From the NCBI GenBank assembly GCA_012038135.1, contig JAAVJQ010000002.1, forward strand, positions 186,001 to 250,000: a DNA stretch of 64,000 bases. Direction: 5' to 3'. The notes beneath the pieces are model-generated. The model was not told the DNA's origin and ran no database searches. It was given only the letters and a program-made list of their open reading frames with translations. This document shows, piece by piece, positions 15,676-25,364 of this stretch. The stretch is from Salinimicrobium nanhaiense. Lineage in GTDB: Bacteria; Bacteroidota; Bacteroidia; Flavobacteriales; Flavobacteriaceae. Position 1 is the first letter of the stretch; every line of letters begins with the position of its first letter. The position numbers and the translations under genes were made by a program.

Positions 15676-16365
15676 TTATTTCTCCTGACTTTTTAACGGA
15701 AAGTATTCTGTGACTTTGGCTGCTTCGGAAGCAAGGTCAAGATAATAATAATGCAGGTTTTCATCTGCATCCAGCCTGCCATTGGCATTTACATCTTCCA
15801 TGCTTCTGAAGTATAACCGGTTCACCGCCTGAAGCACCTGATAATCCTGCAGCAGCTCTTCTGCCGGACTAATCCTTCTGAAGTCACTGCCATCGATCCC
15901 GCTAATATAAAGGGCTCTTAGATCTTTAAAATTCAGATTTCCATCTTCATTGGTGTCGGTGTCAACCAATTTGTACAGCAGCAACTGTTTGCCGGTATTT
16001 TCAAAGTTCTCCCGCAGGAATTCCACCGACTGTATCCTCACTTCCTGATCTGTCAACCCGGTGAATGCATCTGAATTTAGCTCCTGAAATCTCAGATTAC
16101 CAAAATTCCCCACGATCCTATCCCCCGACTGTAGGCCGCCTGAAGTGCTACTACCCGATCCATAATATCCTTCCCTTTCTTCAATTTTCCCCACCGGGTG
16201 AATAAGGTAATGGGTACTATCAATGTGCACCGGAAGACCGGCAACAGAAAGATCTGTGCTGTTTTCCCCATCGGGCGCTCCCGAAGCAAGCGGCCGTCGA
16301 AGTTCATCATCCATGCAACTTATGCACAGTAAAAATAAAAACAGAAGGGATAAGGATTTTTTCAT
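15676..16365 (-). CDS. lipoprotein with EF-hand-like calcium loops
   Basis: A 229-residue lipoprotein: signal segment followed by lipobox LLCISC at about residue 17. Near residues 135-205 it has two Asp/Asn-rich loops, DTDTNEDGNLNFKDL and DVNANGRLDADENL, matching the DxDxDG calcium-binding pattern of EF-hand and dockerin repeats. The part between is not recognised. Likely exposed at the outer membrane. A C-terminal scrap of a second copy lies at 14937-15000, so the gene was duplicated and one copy lost. Confidence 0.75.
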   Translation of the reverse strand: MKKSLSLLFLFLLCISCMDDELRRPLASGAPDGENSTDLSVAGLPVHIDSTHYLIHPVGKIEEREGYYGSGSSTSGGLQSGDRIVGNFGNLRFQELNSDAFTGLTDQEVRIQSVEFLRENFENTGKQLLLYKLVDTDTNEDGNLNFKDLRALYISGIDGSDFRRISPAEELLQDYQVLQAVNRLYFRSMEDVNANGRLDADENLHYYYLDLASEAAKVTEYFPLKSQEK

Positions 16366-16416
16366 TGTTGGAGGGTTTTGGGAGGTATTAAAAATGTGAA
16401 CTTTAAAAGATGTTTT

Positions 16417-17280
16417 TTAATCGTTTGATTCCACAGTTTTTAAGATGCGGCCGTCATTAAGTTTCCATTCTGTCAAACCGTTGGCACTTCTCCCCATCAC
16501 GATGGCAGCTGCAGCTGAAGGACTTGAAAACAAATAATCTTCCCTGAATACTAATTTTCCATTGACCTTAACTATTATTTGGTCATCAATCAAACTTTGT
16601 CGCTTGTTTATCCAATTCTGCGGGAAGGAATTCGTGAGAGTATTTGCTATTTCTGAGTCTTTTAAAACGACAAATCCTTCATTGGTCATTTGACCTTTGG
16701 AGTTTGCACCTCTTGCTGCATTAATATAAAAAGTATTTCTTACCTCCTCTTCAAAGGTTTGGGGTTTTCTAAGCTCTTCAAATATTTTATAACCCAAAGC
16801 ATTTACCAGCAGCTTTATGTTTTCCAAATACTCTTCCATCTCAGCCTGGTCAGATTCTGAGATTGTAGATCTTGGGGGAACATTTCCATTTTCCAAATCG
16901 TATCTATTCACTTTAATGGCTATTTCGTGTAATCTGCTTTCCAAATATTTAATGTGAGCCTTGTTTAGGTTTTCATCTTTGCTTACGAATACAAGAGCTT
17001 CGTTCCAAAAATCCTTTGCAGATAAATGCTGATTCAATCTTTTATAAATTCCTTCTGCCTCGCCTATATAAGCAAGTTCTTTGTTCTCTGATTTGTCAGA
17101 TTTCCCGAACAGTATGTAAATTCCGGTATTTTGTAACTCCGGCCGATCCGAAGACTCTTTTATCTTCTTCCTTGGAATCTTTAAGGCTTTTCCGGTCCAG
17201 TTGGATAACTCGCAGGTCATCCTACCATTTGGTTCTCCGTCTACCAAAAAGATTTTTATTGTTTTACCGAAATTTTGCAT
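16417..17280 (-). CDS. GIY-YIG nuclease family protein with C-terminal DUF4357-like domain
   Basis: A 287-residue protein. The GIY-YIG core is visible at residues 52-82: TGIYILFG, then ELAYIGEAEGIYKRLNQH, with a possible catalytic Glu later in YLESRLHEIA. The C-terminal 40 residues (SPSAAAAIVMGRSANGLTEWKLNDGRIL) match DUF4357, a domain often found with GIY-YIG or restriction-linked proteins. It may be a nuclease of a defence or repair system, but no partner genes are adjacent. MITE copy 2 lies 150 bases upstream of its start. Confidence 0.83.
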   Translation of the reverse strand: MQNFGKTIKIFLVDGEPNGRMTCELSNWTGKALKIPRKKIKESSDRPELQNTGIYILFGKSDKSENKELAYIGEAEGIYKRLNQHLSAKDFWNEALVFVSKDENLNKAHIKYLESRLHEIAIKVNRYDLENGNVPPRSTISESDQAEMEEYLENIKLLVNALGYKIFEELRKPQTFEEEVRNTFYINAARGANSKGQMTNEGFVVLKDSEIANTLTNSFPQNWINKRQSLIDDQIIVKVNGKLVFREDYLFSSPSAAAAIVMGRSANGLTEWKLNDGRILKTVESND

Positions 17281-17429
17281 GGTCTATTACTCTTATAGAA
17301 TTTTGTTGGCACATTTTTGAAAAAGGGGACAAACTCTTAATTTCTTCTGCGCATTGATCTAAAATTTTTATATAAATATTGATCTCTTCAATGTATTCAA
17401 GCACATCCGAAAAAAAATCTGTAATTGTT

Positions 17430-17672
17430 AAAAATAATCATTGTTGTCCGATTAAAAAAGGATAAATCCATGAAAACCCTTGCTAACGCCGGTCAAAGAC
17501 ATTCTCCAACCATTTGAGGGGGTGGTTTTCCTTTTTATGAAATTATATTAATTTACCATAGGAAGTAATTTTTTACAATATTGTCTTTCAGAGCTTTATA
17601 TAGAAGTCTTGGCTCTAGACTCTAGAAGCGGAGCGGTCCAGATTCTTTTATCGGACAATAATGAAAAATAAT
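17430..17672 (-). mobile_element. MITE-like element, copy 2, inverted, with 9-bp target duplication
   Basis: A 225-bp element (17439-17663), inverted relative to the copy at 14644 and about 95% identical to it. Ends are CATTGTTGTCCGAT and its near-complement. It is flanked by the perfect 9-bp direct repeat AAAAATAAT at 17430-17438 and 17664-17672. A different flank duplication at each copy shows two independent insertions rather than one duplicated segment. No coding capacity seen. Confidence 0.88.
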
Positions 17673-17751
17673 ATAATTTTCCTACAGCATCACCTTTCCC
17701 GAAAGAAACTTTTTCAAGGCAACTTAAACTATAGTAGCCTCAATAAGCAAA

Positions 17752-18318
17752 TCATCTATAATACCCAACAGGAAAAGAAACCCCAATTGCAACAGCTCCC
17801 ACGACCTGTGCCGGGTCGTTATGGAAATAACCGGTTAGTTCCAGTGTCACATTGTGGTTGGGGCCAAGTTCAAATCCTAAAGAAGCAGGGATGTGCATAA
17901 AAATTCCGCTCTTTTCAAAGTTCCTTTTAGCCGTTACAGTTTCAAAAGATCCCACGGTACCACCTATTCCTAATTCCGCATATGGCGCCACCCAGTCTAT
18001 CGGAATCCTCACCCGTCCTTTTCCGCCAAAAAGGAAGGCGTTGACCGTGGCTTTATCCTCGGGCTTAATGGGACCGCCAAAACTTTCATTCATCTCGGTA
18101 AAAATATAGCCGGCGTAGGGTCGCAGGTCGATCCACTCATTGATTCCCAACACATATTCTCCCTGCGCAAAATATCCGGTACCGTAAAAACCCGTCTCAT
18201 CATAAGGCAGACTCAGGCCATAGCCCACAGAAACCTCAACAGCCTCTTCCGTGATGAATTGCGCCTGCATCCGGGTGAGACCACAAATGGTAAAAAGAAT
18301 AAGTAATATTTTTTTCAT
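17752..18318 (-). CDS. predicted outer-membrane beta-barrel protein
   Basis: A 188-residue protein with a signal peptide (KKILLILFTICGLTRMQAQ). The mature chain is a run of alternating strands with aromatic belts: VEVSVGYGLSLPY, YAGYIFTEMN, WVAPYAELGIGG, LELTGYFH and a final aromatic residue in VSFPVGYYR. This matches small 8-stranded outer-membrane barrels (OmpA/OmpX-like). Function unknown. ATG start at 18318. Confidence 0.75.
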   Translation of the reverse strand: MKKILLILFTICGLTRMQAQFITEEAVEVSVGYGLSLPYDETGFYGTGYFAQGEYVLGINEWIDLRPYAGYIFTEMNESFGGPIKPEDKATVNAFLFGGKGRVRIPIDWVAPYAELGIGGTVGSFETVTAKRNFEKSGIFMHIPASLGFELGPNHNVTLELTGYFHNDPAQVVGAVAIGVSFPVGYYR

Positions 18319-18588
18319 GATGATAAAGGCGATTAGTCGTCTGTAGCTCCAGGGCTTTTATAGGGAAGAAGGAGATGGAGCCCCAATGGATCGAAAATAG
18401 AGAATTTCCTTAAATTTTTTTGATAATTACCGGAAATTAAAAAGATAGCTTTTTCAGTTTTCATCGGGAAAATAAGATTCTACCTGATTCATGACCTGAT
18501 TTTGCCATTCACTTTCCGCAGCAATATCAAATTCCTTAAAACATTCCTTATATTTAGCGCTCTTAAAATTTTAACTCAATTAAGATTT

Positions 18589-21500
18589 ATGGCTTATAAA
18601 CACCTACTGGCCTTAGTATTGCTAATGACCGCCCCTGCCCTGTTTGCACAGGAGGAAGAAAAGAAAGATGACAAGAAATGGAACGTGAACGATCCCTATA
18701 CCGACGACTGGAACATCAAGGAAGTGCCTTTAAATACTACCGAAGGTACCTGGATGAACCTGGACGTAAGCCCCGATGGAAAGCAGATCGTTTTTGACCT
18801 TTTAGGAGATATCTACCTCATGCCCGTCACCGGCGGAAAAGCCACTGCTCTTACCAGCGGCATGGCCTATGACGTGCAGCCGCGTTTTAGCCCCGACGGG
18901 AAAAGGATCTCCTACACCAGCGATGCCGGCGGCGGAGATAACATTTGGATCATGAATTCAAACGGCAGCGATGCTAAACAACTTACCAAAGAGAGTTTCC
19001 GCTTGCTCAACAATGCGGTGTGGATGCCAGACGGCAACGCACTTGTAGCCCGAAAACACTTTACCTCGGGCCGTTCCCTTGGAGCCGGGGAGATGTGGAT
19101 GTACCACATAGGTGCAGGTGCAGCGGGAATTCAGCTGGTAGAAAAGAAGAACGAGCAACAGGACATCAACGAGCCTACGATCTCGCCTGATGGCCGCTAC
19201 CTGTACTACAGTCAGGATGTGTATCCCGGCGGAGTTTTCCAGTACAACAAGGATCCTAATAACCAGATCTACGTGATCAACCGTTACGATTTCAATACCG
19301 GAGAGATCGACCGGGTTACCGGCGGTCCCGGGGGTGCGGCAAGACCTCAGGTGTCACCTGACGGGAAGAAGCTGGCTTTCGTAAAGCGGGTAAGGACAAA
19401 TTCTGTGCTTTACATTCACAACCTGGAAACGGGTGAGGAATGGCCGGTAAATGATCAGCTTAGCAAGGATCAACAGGAGGCCTGGGCCATCTTCGGAGTC
19501 TATCCCGGCTTTGGCTGGATGCCCGACAGTAAGGAGATCGTTTTCTGGAGCCAGGGAAAGATCAAAAGAGCAAATATTGAGAATGCCAGTGTTTCTGAAA
19601 TTCCGTTTGAGGTAAATAACACCATCAAGATCGCAGAAACGCATCAGGTGAAGCACGATGTATTTTCAGAAGAATTTAATCCGAAGGTGATTCGCCACGC
19701 GGTGACTTCGCCCGATGGAAAGACCCTTGTCTTTAATGCCGTGGGTTACCTGTGGAAGAAAAGCCTTCCCAACGGTACTCCGGAAAGGATCACCAATGCT
19801 GAAGAATTCGAGTTCGAACCCGGCTTCTCACCAGATGGAAAAAGCATCGTATATGTGACCTGGAGCGACGACAATATGGGCGCTGTAAGAACAGTTGCCC
19901 TTAACGGAAAGAACTCCAAAAAATTAACTGCCGAAAAAGGCATTTTCAGGAACCCTTCTTTTTCAGGCGACGGCCGCATGATCGTCTTCAACAAAGAAGG
20001 CGGAAATTCTGATCTTGGAAGAACCTTTACCAAGAATCCGGGGATCTATTTGATGAACACTTCCGGAGAGAACTTGAGAAAGATCAGCGACAATGGTGAA
20101 TTTGCCATGTTCAATGCTAAAAATGACCGCATTCTGTTCCAGACGGGAGGATATTTATTCGGAAGCCTTACCAAGAGCCTGAAGAGTGTGGATCTCAACG
20201 GAAAAGATGAGCGTACGCACATGGAATCTAAATACGGTGGCCGCCTGGTGCCGAGCCCTGACAACAAATGGGTAGCTTTTAGCAACCTGCACAAGGCTTA
20301 CGTAGCTCCGCTGGTCATGGCAGGAAAAGCTGTTGAGATCGGTCCCGATTCTAAGACTGTTCCTGTGAGTCAGCTGGCAAAAGATGCGGGGATTAACATC
20401 CATTGGTCCAACGACAGCAAGAATGTACATTGGACTCTGGGAGACGAATACTTCACCAATAAAATCACAGAGCGTTTTACCTTTTTAGAGAACTCAGTAG
20501 ATTCTATTCCGCCGGTTACAGAGAAGGGAACTAAGATCGGGTTGAAAGTAAAGACCGATGTACCTTCGGGACAGATTGCTTTCACAAATGCCCGCATCAT
20601 CACCATGAGCGGCGACAAAGTAATTGAGAACGGAAGTATCGTTGTCGAAGGCAACAGGATCGTGCAGATAGGAAATGCTTCCGAAGTAAATGTGCCACGT
20701 AATGCGAAGGTTTACGATGTACAGGGCAAGACCATCATGCCCGGAATGGTAGATGCGCATGCTCATATTGGTGCTTTCAGGTATGGATTGACTCCGCAGC
20801 AGCATTGGCCTGCTTTTGCGAATCTTGCTTACGGGGTGACCACTGCGCATGATCCTTCGGCTTTGAGTGAAACTGTCTTCGGAATGGCAGAATTAATTAA
20901 GAGCGGAGAAATGGTTGGACCACGCCTCTACTCCACCGGGATCATCCTTTATGGAGCCGAAGGAGACTTCAAGGCCGAGATCAACAGCCTGGAAGACGCA
21001 AGATCTGCGCTGAGAAGAACAAAAGCCTTTGGAGCAACTTCAGTAAAGAGTTACAACCAGCCGCGCCGTGAGCAGCGCCAGCAGGTGATGCAGGCTGCCA
21101 AAGAACTCGAAATGAACGTGGTGCCCGAAGGTGGAAGTACTTTCTTCCACAACATGAACATGATCGTGGACGGACATACCGGGATCGAGCACAACATTCC
21201 AATAGCTCCGGTTTATAAAGATGTCAAGACCCTTTGGGGCAACAGCAATACAGGATACACGCCAACACTTATCGTGAACTACGGCGGAATCAACGGGGAA
21301 TATTATTTCTACGACAAGCACAATGTGTGGGAGAATGAGAAACTGCTGAAATTCACTCCGCGGTCAGTCGTTGATTCCCGTTCCAGGCATCGCACGAAAC
21401 TACCTGAAGAAGAGTATGACCATGGACCTATTCTGGTTTCAGAAACTGCGAAAGAACTTTCAGATGTCGGAGTAAAAGTAAACATGGGAGCCCACGGACA

Positions 21501-21870
21501 ATTACAAGGATTAGGAGCACACTGGGAGCTATGGCTGATCCAGATGGGAGGCATGAGCAACATGGAAGCCCTCAAAACTGCCACAATCAACGCTGCTGAA
21601 TACATTGGGATGGGTGATGAGATTGGTAGTCTGGCAGAAGGAAAATTAGCCGATCTTATTATTCTGGAGGAGAATCCGCTGGAGGACATTCAGAATACCA
21701 ACACGATCATCTACACCATGGTAAACGGAAGGCTTTACGACGCCAGTACCATGAATGAGATTGGTAATGAGCCAAAGGAGAGAAAGGATTTCTACTGGGA
21801 AAACAACCGTTATAATCCTTCTTTTGAATGGCATGAGGAGAGTATGGGTCATGGGTGTATGGCGCATTAG
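18589..21870 (+). CDS. secreted TolB/Tricorn-like propeller fused to amidohydrolase
   Basis: A 1093-residue exported protein from the ATG at 18589 (signal peptide to ALFAQ); the frame is open 87 bases upstream but that part looks non-coding. The N-terminal roughly 650 residues hold repeated PD40/WD40-like blades (LDVSPDGKQIVFDLLGDIYL, RFSPDGKRISYTSDAGG, FSPDGKSIVYVTWS). The C-terminal roughly 400 residues are an amidohydrolase with the metal motif DAHAHIG, a later GIEHNIP histidine and NMGAHGQ. The fused family is widespread in Bacteroidota; it probably cleaves peptides or cyclic amides outside the cytoplasm, but the substrate is unknown. A 5-unit heptad array and then a terminator follow. 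Confidence 0.88.
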   Translation: MAYKHLLALVLLMTAPALFAQEEEKKDDKKWNVNDPYTDDWNIKEVPLNTTEGTWMNLDVSPDGKQIVFDLLGDIYLMPVTGGKATALTSGMAYDVQPRFSPDGKRISYTSDAGGGDNIWIMNSNGSDAKQLTKESFRLLNNAVWMPDGNALVARKHFTSGRSLGAGEMWMYHIGAGAAGIQLVEKKNEQQDINEPTISPDGRYLYYSQDVYPGGVFQYNKDPNNQIYVINRYDFNTGEIDRVTGGPGGAARPQVSPDGKKLAFVKRVRTNSVLYIHNLETGEEWPVNDQLSKDQQEAWAIFGVYPGFGWMPDSKEIVFWSQGKIKRANIENASVSEIPFEVNNTIKIAETHQVKHDVFSEEFNPKVIRHAVTSPDGKTLVFNAVGYLWKKSLPNGTPERITNAEEFEFEPGFSPDGKSIVYVTWSDDNMGAVRTVALNGKNSKKLTAEKGIFRNPSFSGDGRMIVFNKEGGNSDLGRTFTKNPGIYLMNTSGENLRKISDNGEFAMFNAKNDRILFQTGGYLFGSLTKSLKSVDLNGKDERTHMESKYGGRLVPSPDNKWVAFSNLHKAYVAPLVMAGKAVEIGPDSKTVPVSQLAKDAGINIHWSNDSKNVHWTLGDEYFTNKITERFTFLENSVDSIPPVTEKGTKIGLKVKTDVPSGQIAFTNARIITMSGDKVIENGSIVVEGNRIVQIGNASEVNVPRNAKVYDVQGKTIMPGMVDAHAHIGAFRYGLTPQQHWPAFANLAYGVTTAHDPSALSETVFGMAELIKSGEMVGPRLYSTGIILYGAEGDFKAEINSLEDARSALRRTKAFGATSVKSYNQPRREQRQQVMQAAKELEMNVVPEGGSTFFHNMNMIVDGHTGIEHNIPIAPVYKDVKTLWGNSNTGYTPTLIVNYGGINGEYYFYDKHNVWENEKLLKFTPRSVVDSRSRHRTKLPEEEYDHGPILVSETAKELSDVGVKVNMGAHGQLQGLGAHWELWLIQMGGMSNMEALKTATINAAEYIGMGDEIGSLAEGKLADLIILEENPLEDIQNTNTIIYTMVNGRLYDASTMNEIGNEPKERKDFYWENNRYNPSFEWHEESMGHGCMAH

Positions 21871-21872
21871 AA

Positions 21873-21907
21873 ATTGTATAATGTCTATTGTATAGTGAAT
21901 ATTGCAA
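21873..21907. repeat. heptad array (ATTGTAT)
   Basis: ATTGTAT, AATGTCT, ATTGTAT, AGTGAAT, ATTGCAA in phase, starting 3 bases after the preceding stop codon. Confidence 0.75.
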
Positions 21908-21965
21908 TTACTCTTGCTCTATAGGAGTCAAGATCAATAAATTAGAGACTATATTTAATGAGCCT

Positions 21966-22000
21966 AAAAAGCCGGGACCCTTTGGATCCCGGCTTTTTCT
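21966..22000 (+). terminator. Rho-independent terminator
   Basis: A 15-bp near-perfect stem (21966-21980 with 21984-21998) of A5-GCCGGGA type with a 3-nt loop and T tract, 95 bases after the amidohydrolase fusion gene. Confidence 0.9.
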
Positions 22001-22001
22001 T

Positions 22002-22260
22002 TGAGCTAAAGCCCATAATTTTTTTTGATTTTTTATCCCCCACCTACAGGTGGGGGCAATTCAGAAGGTGGAGCAATTCTGAAGGTGGAGTCTCAAAAAT
22101 GGAATTTTTGAGAGGAATTTAAAAAAACCCACCCCATCCTGCAGGCATCTCTGGGGAGGAGGGGGAGGTTAAAATGTACAGAAATATGAATTGCCTCCGG
22201 CTGTAGCCGGAGGATCTAAAAAGTTTGCAACAAAAAGGGCTAAAGCCCAATTTTCACAGC
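22002..22260. repeat. cluster of REP-like palindromes and direct repeats
   Basis: This gene-free stretch holds several palindromes of the same build (a G/C arm ending CT, a 2-nt centre, AG): CCCCCACCT-AC-AGGTGGGGG at 22037-22056, CCTCCGGCT-GT-AGCCGGAGG at 22194-22213, and GGGCT-AA-AGCCC at 22237-22248, with a half-site TAAAGCCC at 22007. There are also two tandem 17-bp copies of CAATTCNGAAGGTGGAG (22057, 22074) and a TCTCAAAAA/TTTTTGAGA hairpin at 22091. Likely REP elements of the kind moved by RAYT transposases. Confidence 0.65.
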
Positions 22261-22291
22261 CTTCCCTATACAAGCTAAAAAAATGACATTG

Positions 22292-22654
22292 TCAAGGATT
22301 AAGAAACTTCGCTTCTTCTTCGGTCAACATTCGGGATTTAATAAGGAATCTTTTTCCGAGGGGAATTTCCAGGGAAAAGCTTGCTCCCCTTCCATTGGTA
22401 ATATCTACCGTGAGGTGTGTATGTTTCCAATACTCAAATTGATCATGACTCATGTAAAATGGAATCCCCGCGACCTCTCCCAACAAGATATCATTATCAT
22501 CCAGGTAAAAATCTTCTTTAGGAAGCAGCATAGGTGATGAACCGTCGCAACATCCTCCACTTTGATGGAAGATGAGCTCCCCGTGCTGCTCCTTCAAACC
22601 GGGTAAAACCTCTGCCGCCTCTTCAGTTATTTCTACTCTCTTATATTCTCCCAT
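22292..22654 (-). CDS. DUF779 domain protein
   Basis: A 120-residue cytoplasmic protein matching DUF779: LIFHQSGGCCDGSSPMLLP with a vicinal CC pair, the GIPFYMSHDQFEYWKHTHLTVDI segment and the GRGASFSLEIPLGKRFL ending. DUF779 genes typically sit beside aldehyde dehydrogenase genes, as here: it starts 8 bases after the stop of the upstream gene and is clearly in the same operon. Biochemical role unknown; the conserved cysteines suggest metal binding or redox, which is inference. Confidence 0.88.
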   Translation of the reverse strand: MGEYKRVEITEEAAEVLPGLKEQHGELIFHQSGGCCDGSSPMLLPKEDFYLDDNDILLGEVAGIPFYMSHDQFEYWKHTHLTVDITNGRGASFSLEIPLGKRFLIKSRMLTEEEAKFLNP

Positions 22655-22662
22655 AAATCATT

Positions 22663-24162
22663 TTAAAATAATCCCAGCTTATTCTTGTCGTAAGAAATAA
22701 GCATATTTTTGGTTTGCCTGTAATGACTTAGCATCATTAAATGGTTTTCTCTTCCGAAGCCAGATTTCTTATAGCCGCCAAAAGGTGCGTGCGCAGGATA
22801 ATCGTGATAGCAATTCACCCATACACGACCTGCTTTTATCGCCCGGGGCACCTTATAAGCCTGGTGCGCATCCCGTGTCCAAACCCCGGCACCAAGACCA
22901 TACATGGTGTCGTTTGAGATCTCGATGGCCTCGGCCTCATCTTTAAAAGTACATACAGCCACTACAGGTCCAAAGATTTCTTCCTGAAAAACCCGCATTT
23001 TGTTGTGACCTTTAAGAAGCGTGGGTTTAATGTAAAAACCATTGGCAAGATCTCCATCGAGTTTAGCTGCCTCACCGCCCACCAGTACTTCGGCACCTTC
23101 CTCTTTTCCAATCTTGATATAGGACAGGATCTTTTCATACTGATCATTGGAGGCCTGTGCTCCCATCATCGTGTTTTCATCAAAGGGATCTCCTATCTTA
23201 ATGGCCTTTACCCGATCAATGACCTTTTCGATAAAGGCATCATAGATATCTTCCTGAATTAACATTCGGGAGGGGGCTGTACATACCTCACCCTGATTAA
23301 AGGCGAACAATACTGCTCCTTCTATACATTTGTCCAGGAACTCATCGTCATGATCCATAATGGAGCTGAAAAAGACGTTAGGTGATTTCCCTCCCAATTC
23401 CATGGTCACAGGATGCAAATTCTTGGAGGCATACTGCATGATCAACTGCCCCGTAGTAGTTTCCCCGGTGAATGCAACTTTGTCCACCCGCGGACTTGAA
23501 GCCAGAGGTTTTCCAATTTCCGGTCCAAAGCCGTGTAGTACATTAAATACCCCCGGCGGTAAGAGTTCGGCAGTTTTTTCAGCAAAAAACGTGGCCGATG
23601 CGGGAGTTTGCTCTGCAGGTTTTAGAATCACACAATTCCCTGCTGCCAGGGCACCTGCTACCTTCCATGCCATCATTAACATGGGGAAATTCCACGGAAT
23701 AATTTGAGCAACGACACCCAGGGGTTCCCGGATGATAAGCGACAGCGTATGTTCATTCAATTCTGTAGCCGATCCTTCTTCGGCTCGTATCACAGAAGCA
23801 AAATACCTGAAATGATCTACAGCTAAAGGAATATCGGCATTTATAGTTTCCCGAATAGATTTACCATTGTCTGCCGTATCCATTTGAGCAAATTCTACCA
23901 GATTTTCCTGGATCACATCGGCAATTTTGTGCAAGATCCTCGCCCGCTCTGCCGCAGAAGTTTTTCCCCAGGAATCCTTTGCAGCATGGGCTGCATCAAG
24001 TGCCAGGTTCAAATCTTTCTCATTGGAGCGCGGGTATTGCGCCAGAAGTTTATTGTCAATAGGGGAAGTATTTTCAAAGAACCGGCCATCTACCGGAGCT
24101 TCAAATTTCCCATTAATAAAGTTGTGGTACTTTTCGTTGAAAGTGGGTTTAGAATAATTCAT
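22663..24162 (-). CDS. NAD-dependent aldehyde dehydrogenase (ExaC/AldB-like)
   Basis: Oxidises aldehydes to acids with NAD. The 499-residue protein carries the oxyanion Asn segment [14 protein letters not shown], the Glu motif [11 protein letters not shown] and the catalytic Cys in [14 protein letters not shown], plus [19 protein letters not shown] near the C-terminus, all typical of the acetaldehyde/ExaC group. First gene of an operon with DUF779, and divergent from an AraC regulator 111 bases away, which probably controls both. ATG start at 24162. Confidence 0.93.
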   Translation of the reverse strand: MNYSKPTFNEKYHNFINGKFEAPVDGRFFENTSPIDNKLLAQYPRSNEKDLNLALDAAHAAKDSWGKTSAAERARILHKIADVIQENLVEFAQMDTADNGKSIRETINADIPLAVDHFRYFASVIRAEEGSATELNEHTLSLIIREPLGVVAQIIPWNFPMLMMAWKVAGALAAGNCVILKPAEQTPASATFFAEKTAELLPPGVFNVLHGFGPEIGKPLASSPRVDKVAFTGETTTGQLIMQYASKNLHPVTMELGGKSPNVFFSSIMDHDDEFLDKCIEGAVLFAFNQGEVCTAPSRMLIQEDIYDAFIEKVIDRVKAIKIGDPFDENTMMGAQASNDQYEKILSYIKIGKEEGAEVLVGGEAAKLDGDLANGFYIKPTLLKGHNKMRVFQEEIFGPVVAVCTFKDEAEAIEISNDTMYGLGAGVWTRDAHQAYKVPRAIKAGRVWVNCYHDYPAHAPFGGYKKSGFGRENHLMMLSHYRQTKNMLISYDKNKLGLF

Positions 24163-24273
24163 AAAAAAATTTCTGATTTATATTATTAAATATATAACTT
24201 TAAATAGTTTATTACCTGAACATTCCTACTTTATACTACCACTATTCTATCACATTGACAAAATGCAGCTGCT

Positions 24274-25194
24274 TTGAATGCCAATTTCTTAAAATACCGG
24301 AGTACCAGAAAACTTACAACTACTGTAGAAAACAGAACGGTCTACAGCGGAGATTTCGCTGAGCTCAATATTTTTGAAACTGGAGAGGTGGCAGAAAAGG
24401 TTCCGCTTCAATTTGACTTTCCCATTATAGCCAGTATGCTTACCGGGAAAAAGATTATGCATTTAGAAGATAAACCTGCATTTGATTTTTTTCCGGGAGA
24501 ATCTGTAGTACTTCCATCCAATGAGAAGATAAGCATAGATTTCCCGGTTGCCACAGGAACATCTCCCACCAGTTGCCTCGCGCTGGGGATAGATCCCGAA
24601 AAAATAAGGGAAACCGTAGAACTGTTTAATAATAAAACGCGTGTACATTATGAGAATGATCAATATGAGATAGATGATACTACTCATCATTTGGAAAACA
24701 ATGAGCAGGTACAATTGGTTCTCAGCCGAGTTTTCCAGACCTTTTTAAGTGATAATATTGCAAAGGATGCCTTACTTGATCTCATGATACAGGAGCTTAT
24801 ATTAAGGCTCCTGCAATCCCGTGCAAGATCTATGCTTCTGGACAGCACAACCTTGTTTGAGCATAACAGGATGGCCTATATCGTAAAATATATGAAGGAG
24901 CATCTTGGCGAAAACATTACCGTAACCCAACTGGCCAACATTGCCTGTATGAGCACCTCCAATTTTTACCGTATTTTCAAAAACACCTACGGAGTGAGTC
25001 CGGTAGATTTTCTCAATGGGCAACGCATAACATTTGCCAAAACCCTTATAAGAAATACAGAAATGAGCTTTACAGAAATTGCTTTTCAAGCCGGGTTCAA
25101 TAATCCCAGCTACTTTAGTCGCCTATTCAAACGGCTGGAGAAAATCACTCCGAATAAATTCAGGAAAAATTTCCGGGAAAAATTTTTAAAATGA
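24274..25194 (+). CDS. AraC family transcriptional regulator
   Basis: A 306-residue regulator. The C-terminal 100 residues contain both helix-turn-helix motifs of the AraC/XylS family: ITVTQLANIACMSTSNFYRIFKN and MSFTEIAFQAGFNNPSYFSRLFKR. The N-terminal cupin-like ligand domain (FFPGESVVLPSNEKISIDFP) is the type paired with aldehyde dehydrogenases. It is transcribed away from the aldehyde dehydrogenase-DUF779 operon and likely activates it in response to an alcohol or aldehyde; that role is inferred from position. Confidence 0.9.
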   Translation: MNANFLKYRSTRKLTTTVENRTVYSGDFAELNIFETGEVAEKVPLQFDFPIIASMLTGKKIMHLEDKPAFDFFPGESVVLPSNEKISIDFPVATGTSPTSCLALGIDPEKIRETVELFNNKTRVHYENDQYEIDDTTHHLENNEQVQLVLSRVFQTFLSDNIAKDALLDLMIQELILRLLQSRARSMLLDSTTLFEHNRMAYIVKYMKEHLGENITVTQLANIACMSTSNFYRIFKNTYGVSPVDFLNGQRITFAKTLIRNTEMSFTEIAFQAGFNNPSYFSRLFKRLEKITPNKFRKNFREKFLK

Positions 25195-25364
25195 TAAGAG
25201 AGCTGGCTAACGCACATCCTGGAATAAGATATTCTCCAGGAGAAAAAGATTCCTGCAGTCGCCAGGGTTCCTTTCAAAGATGATTCGATAATCCTTATTC
25301 CGATAGAGGCTTTAACGTACCTTTGCTCTTCTGAAATTTATTCTTAGTCCATAAACCTTAAGCC

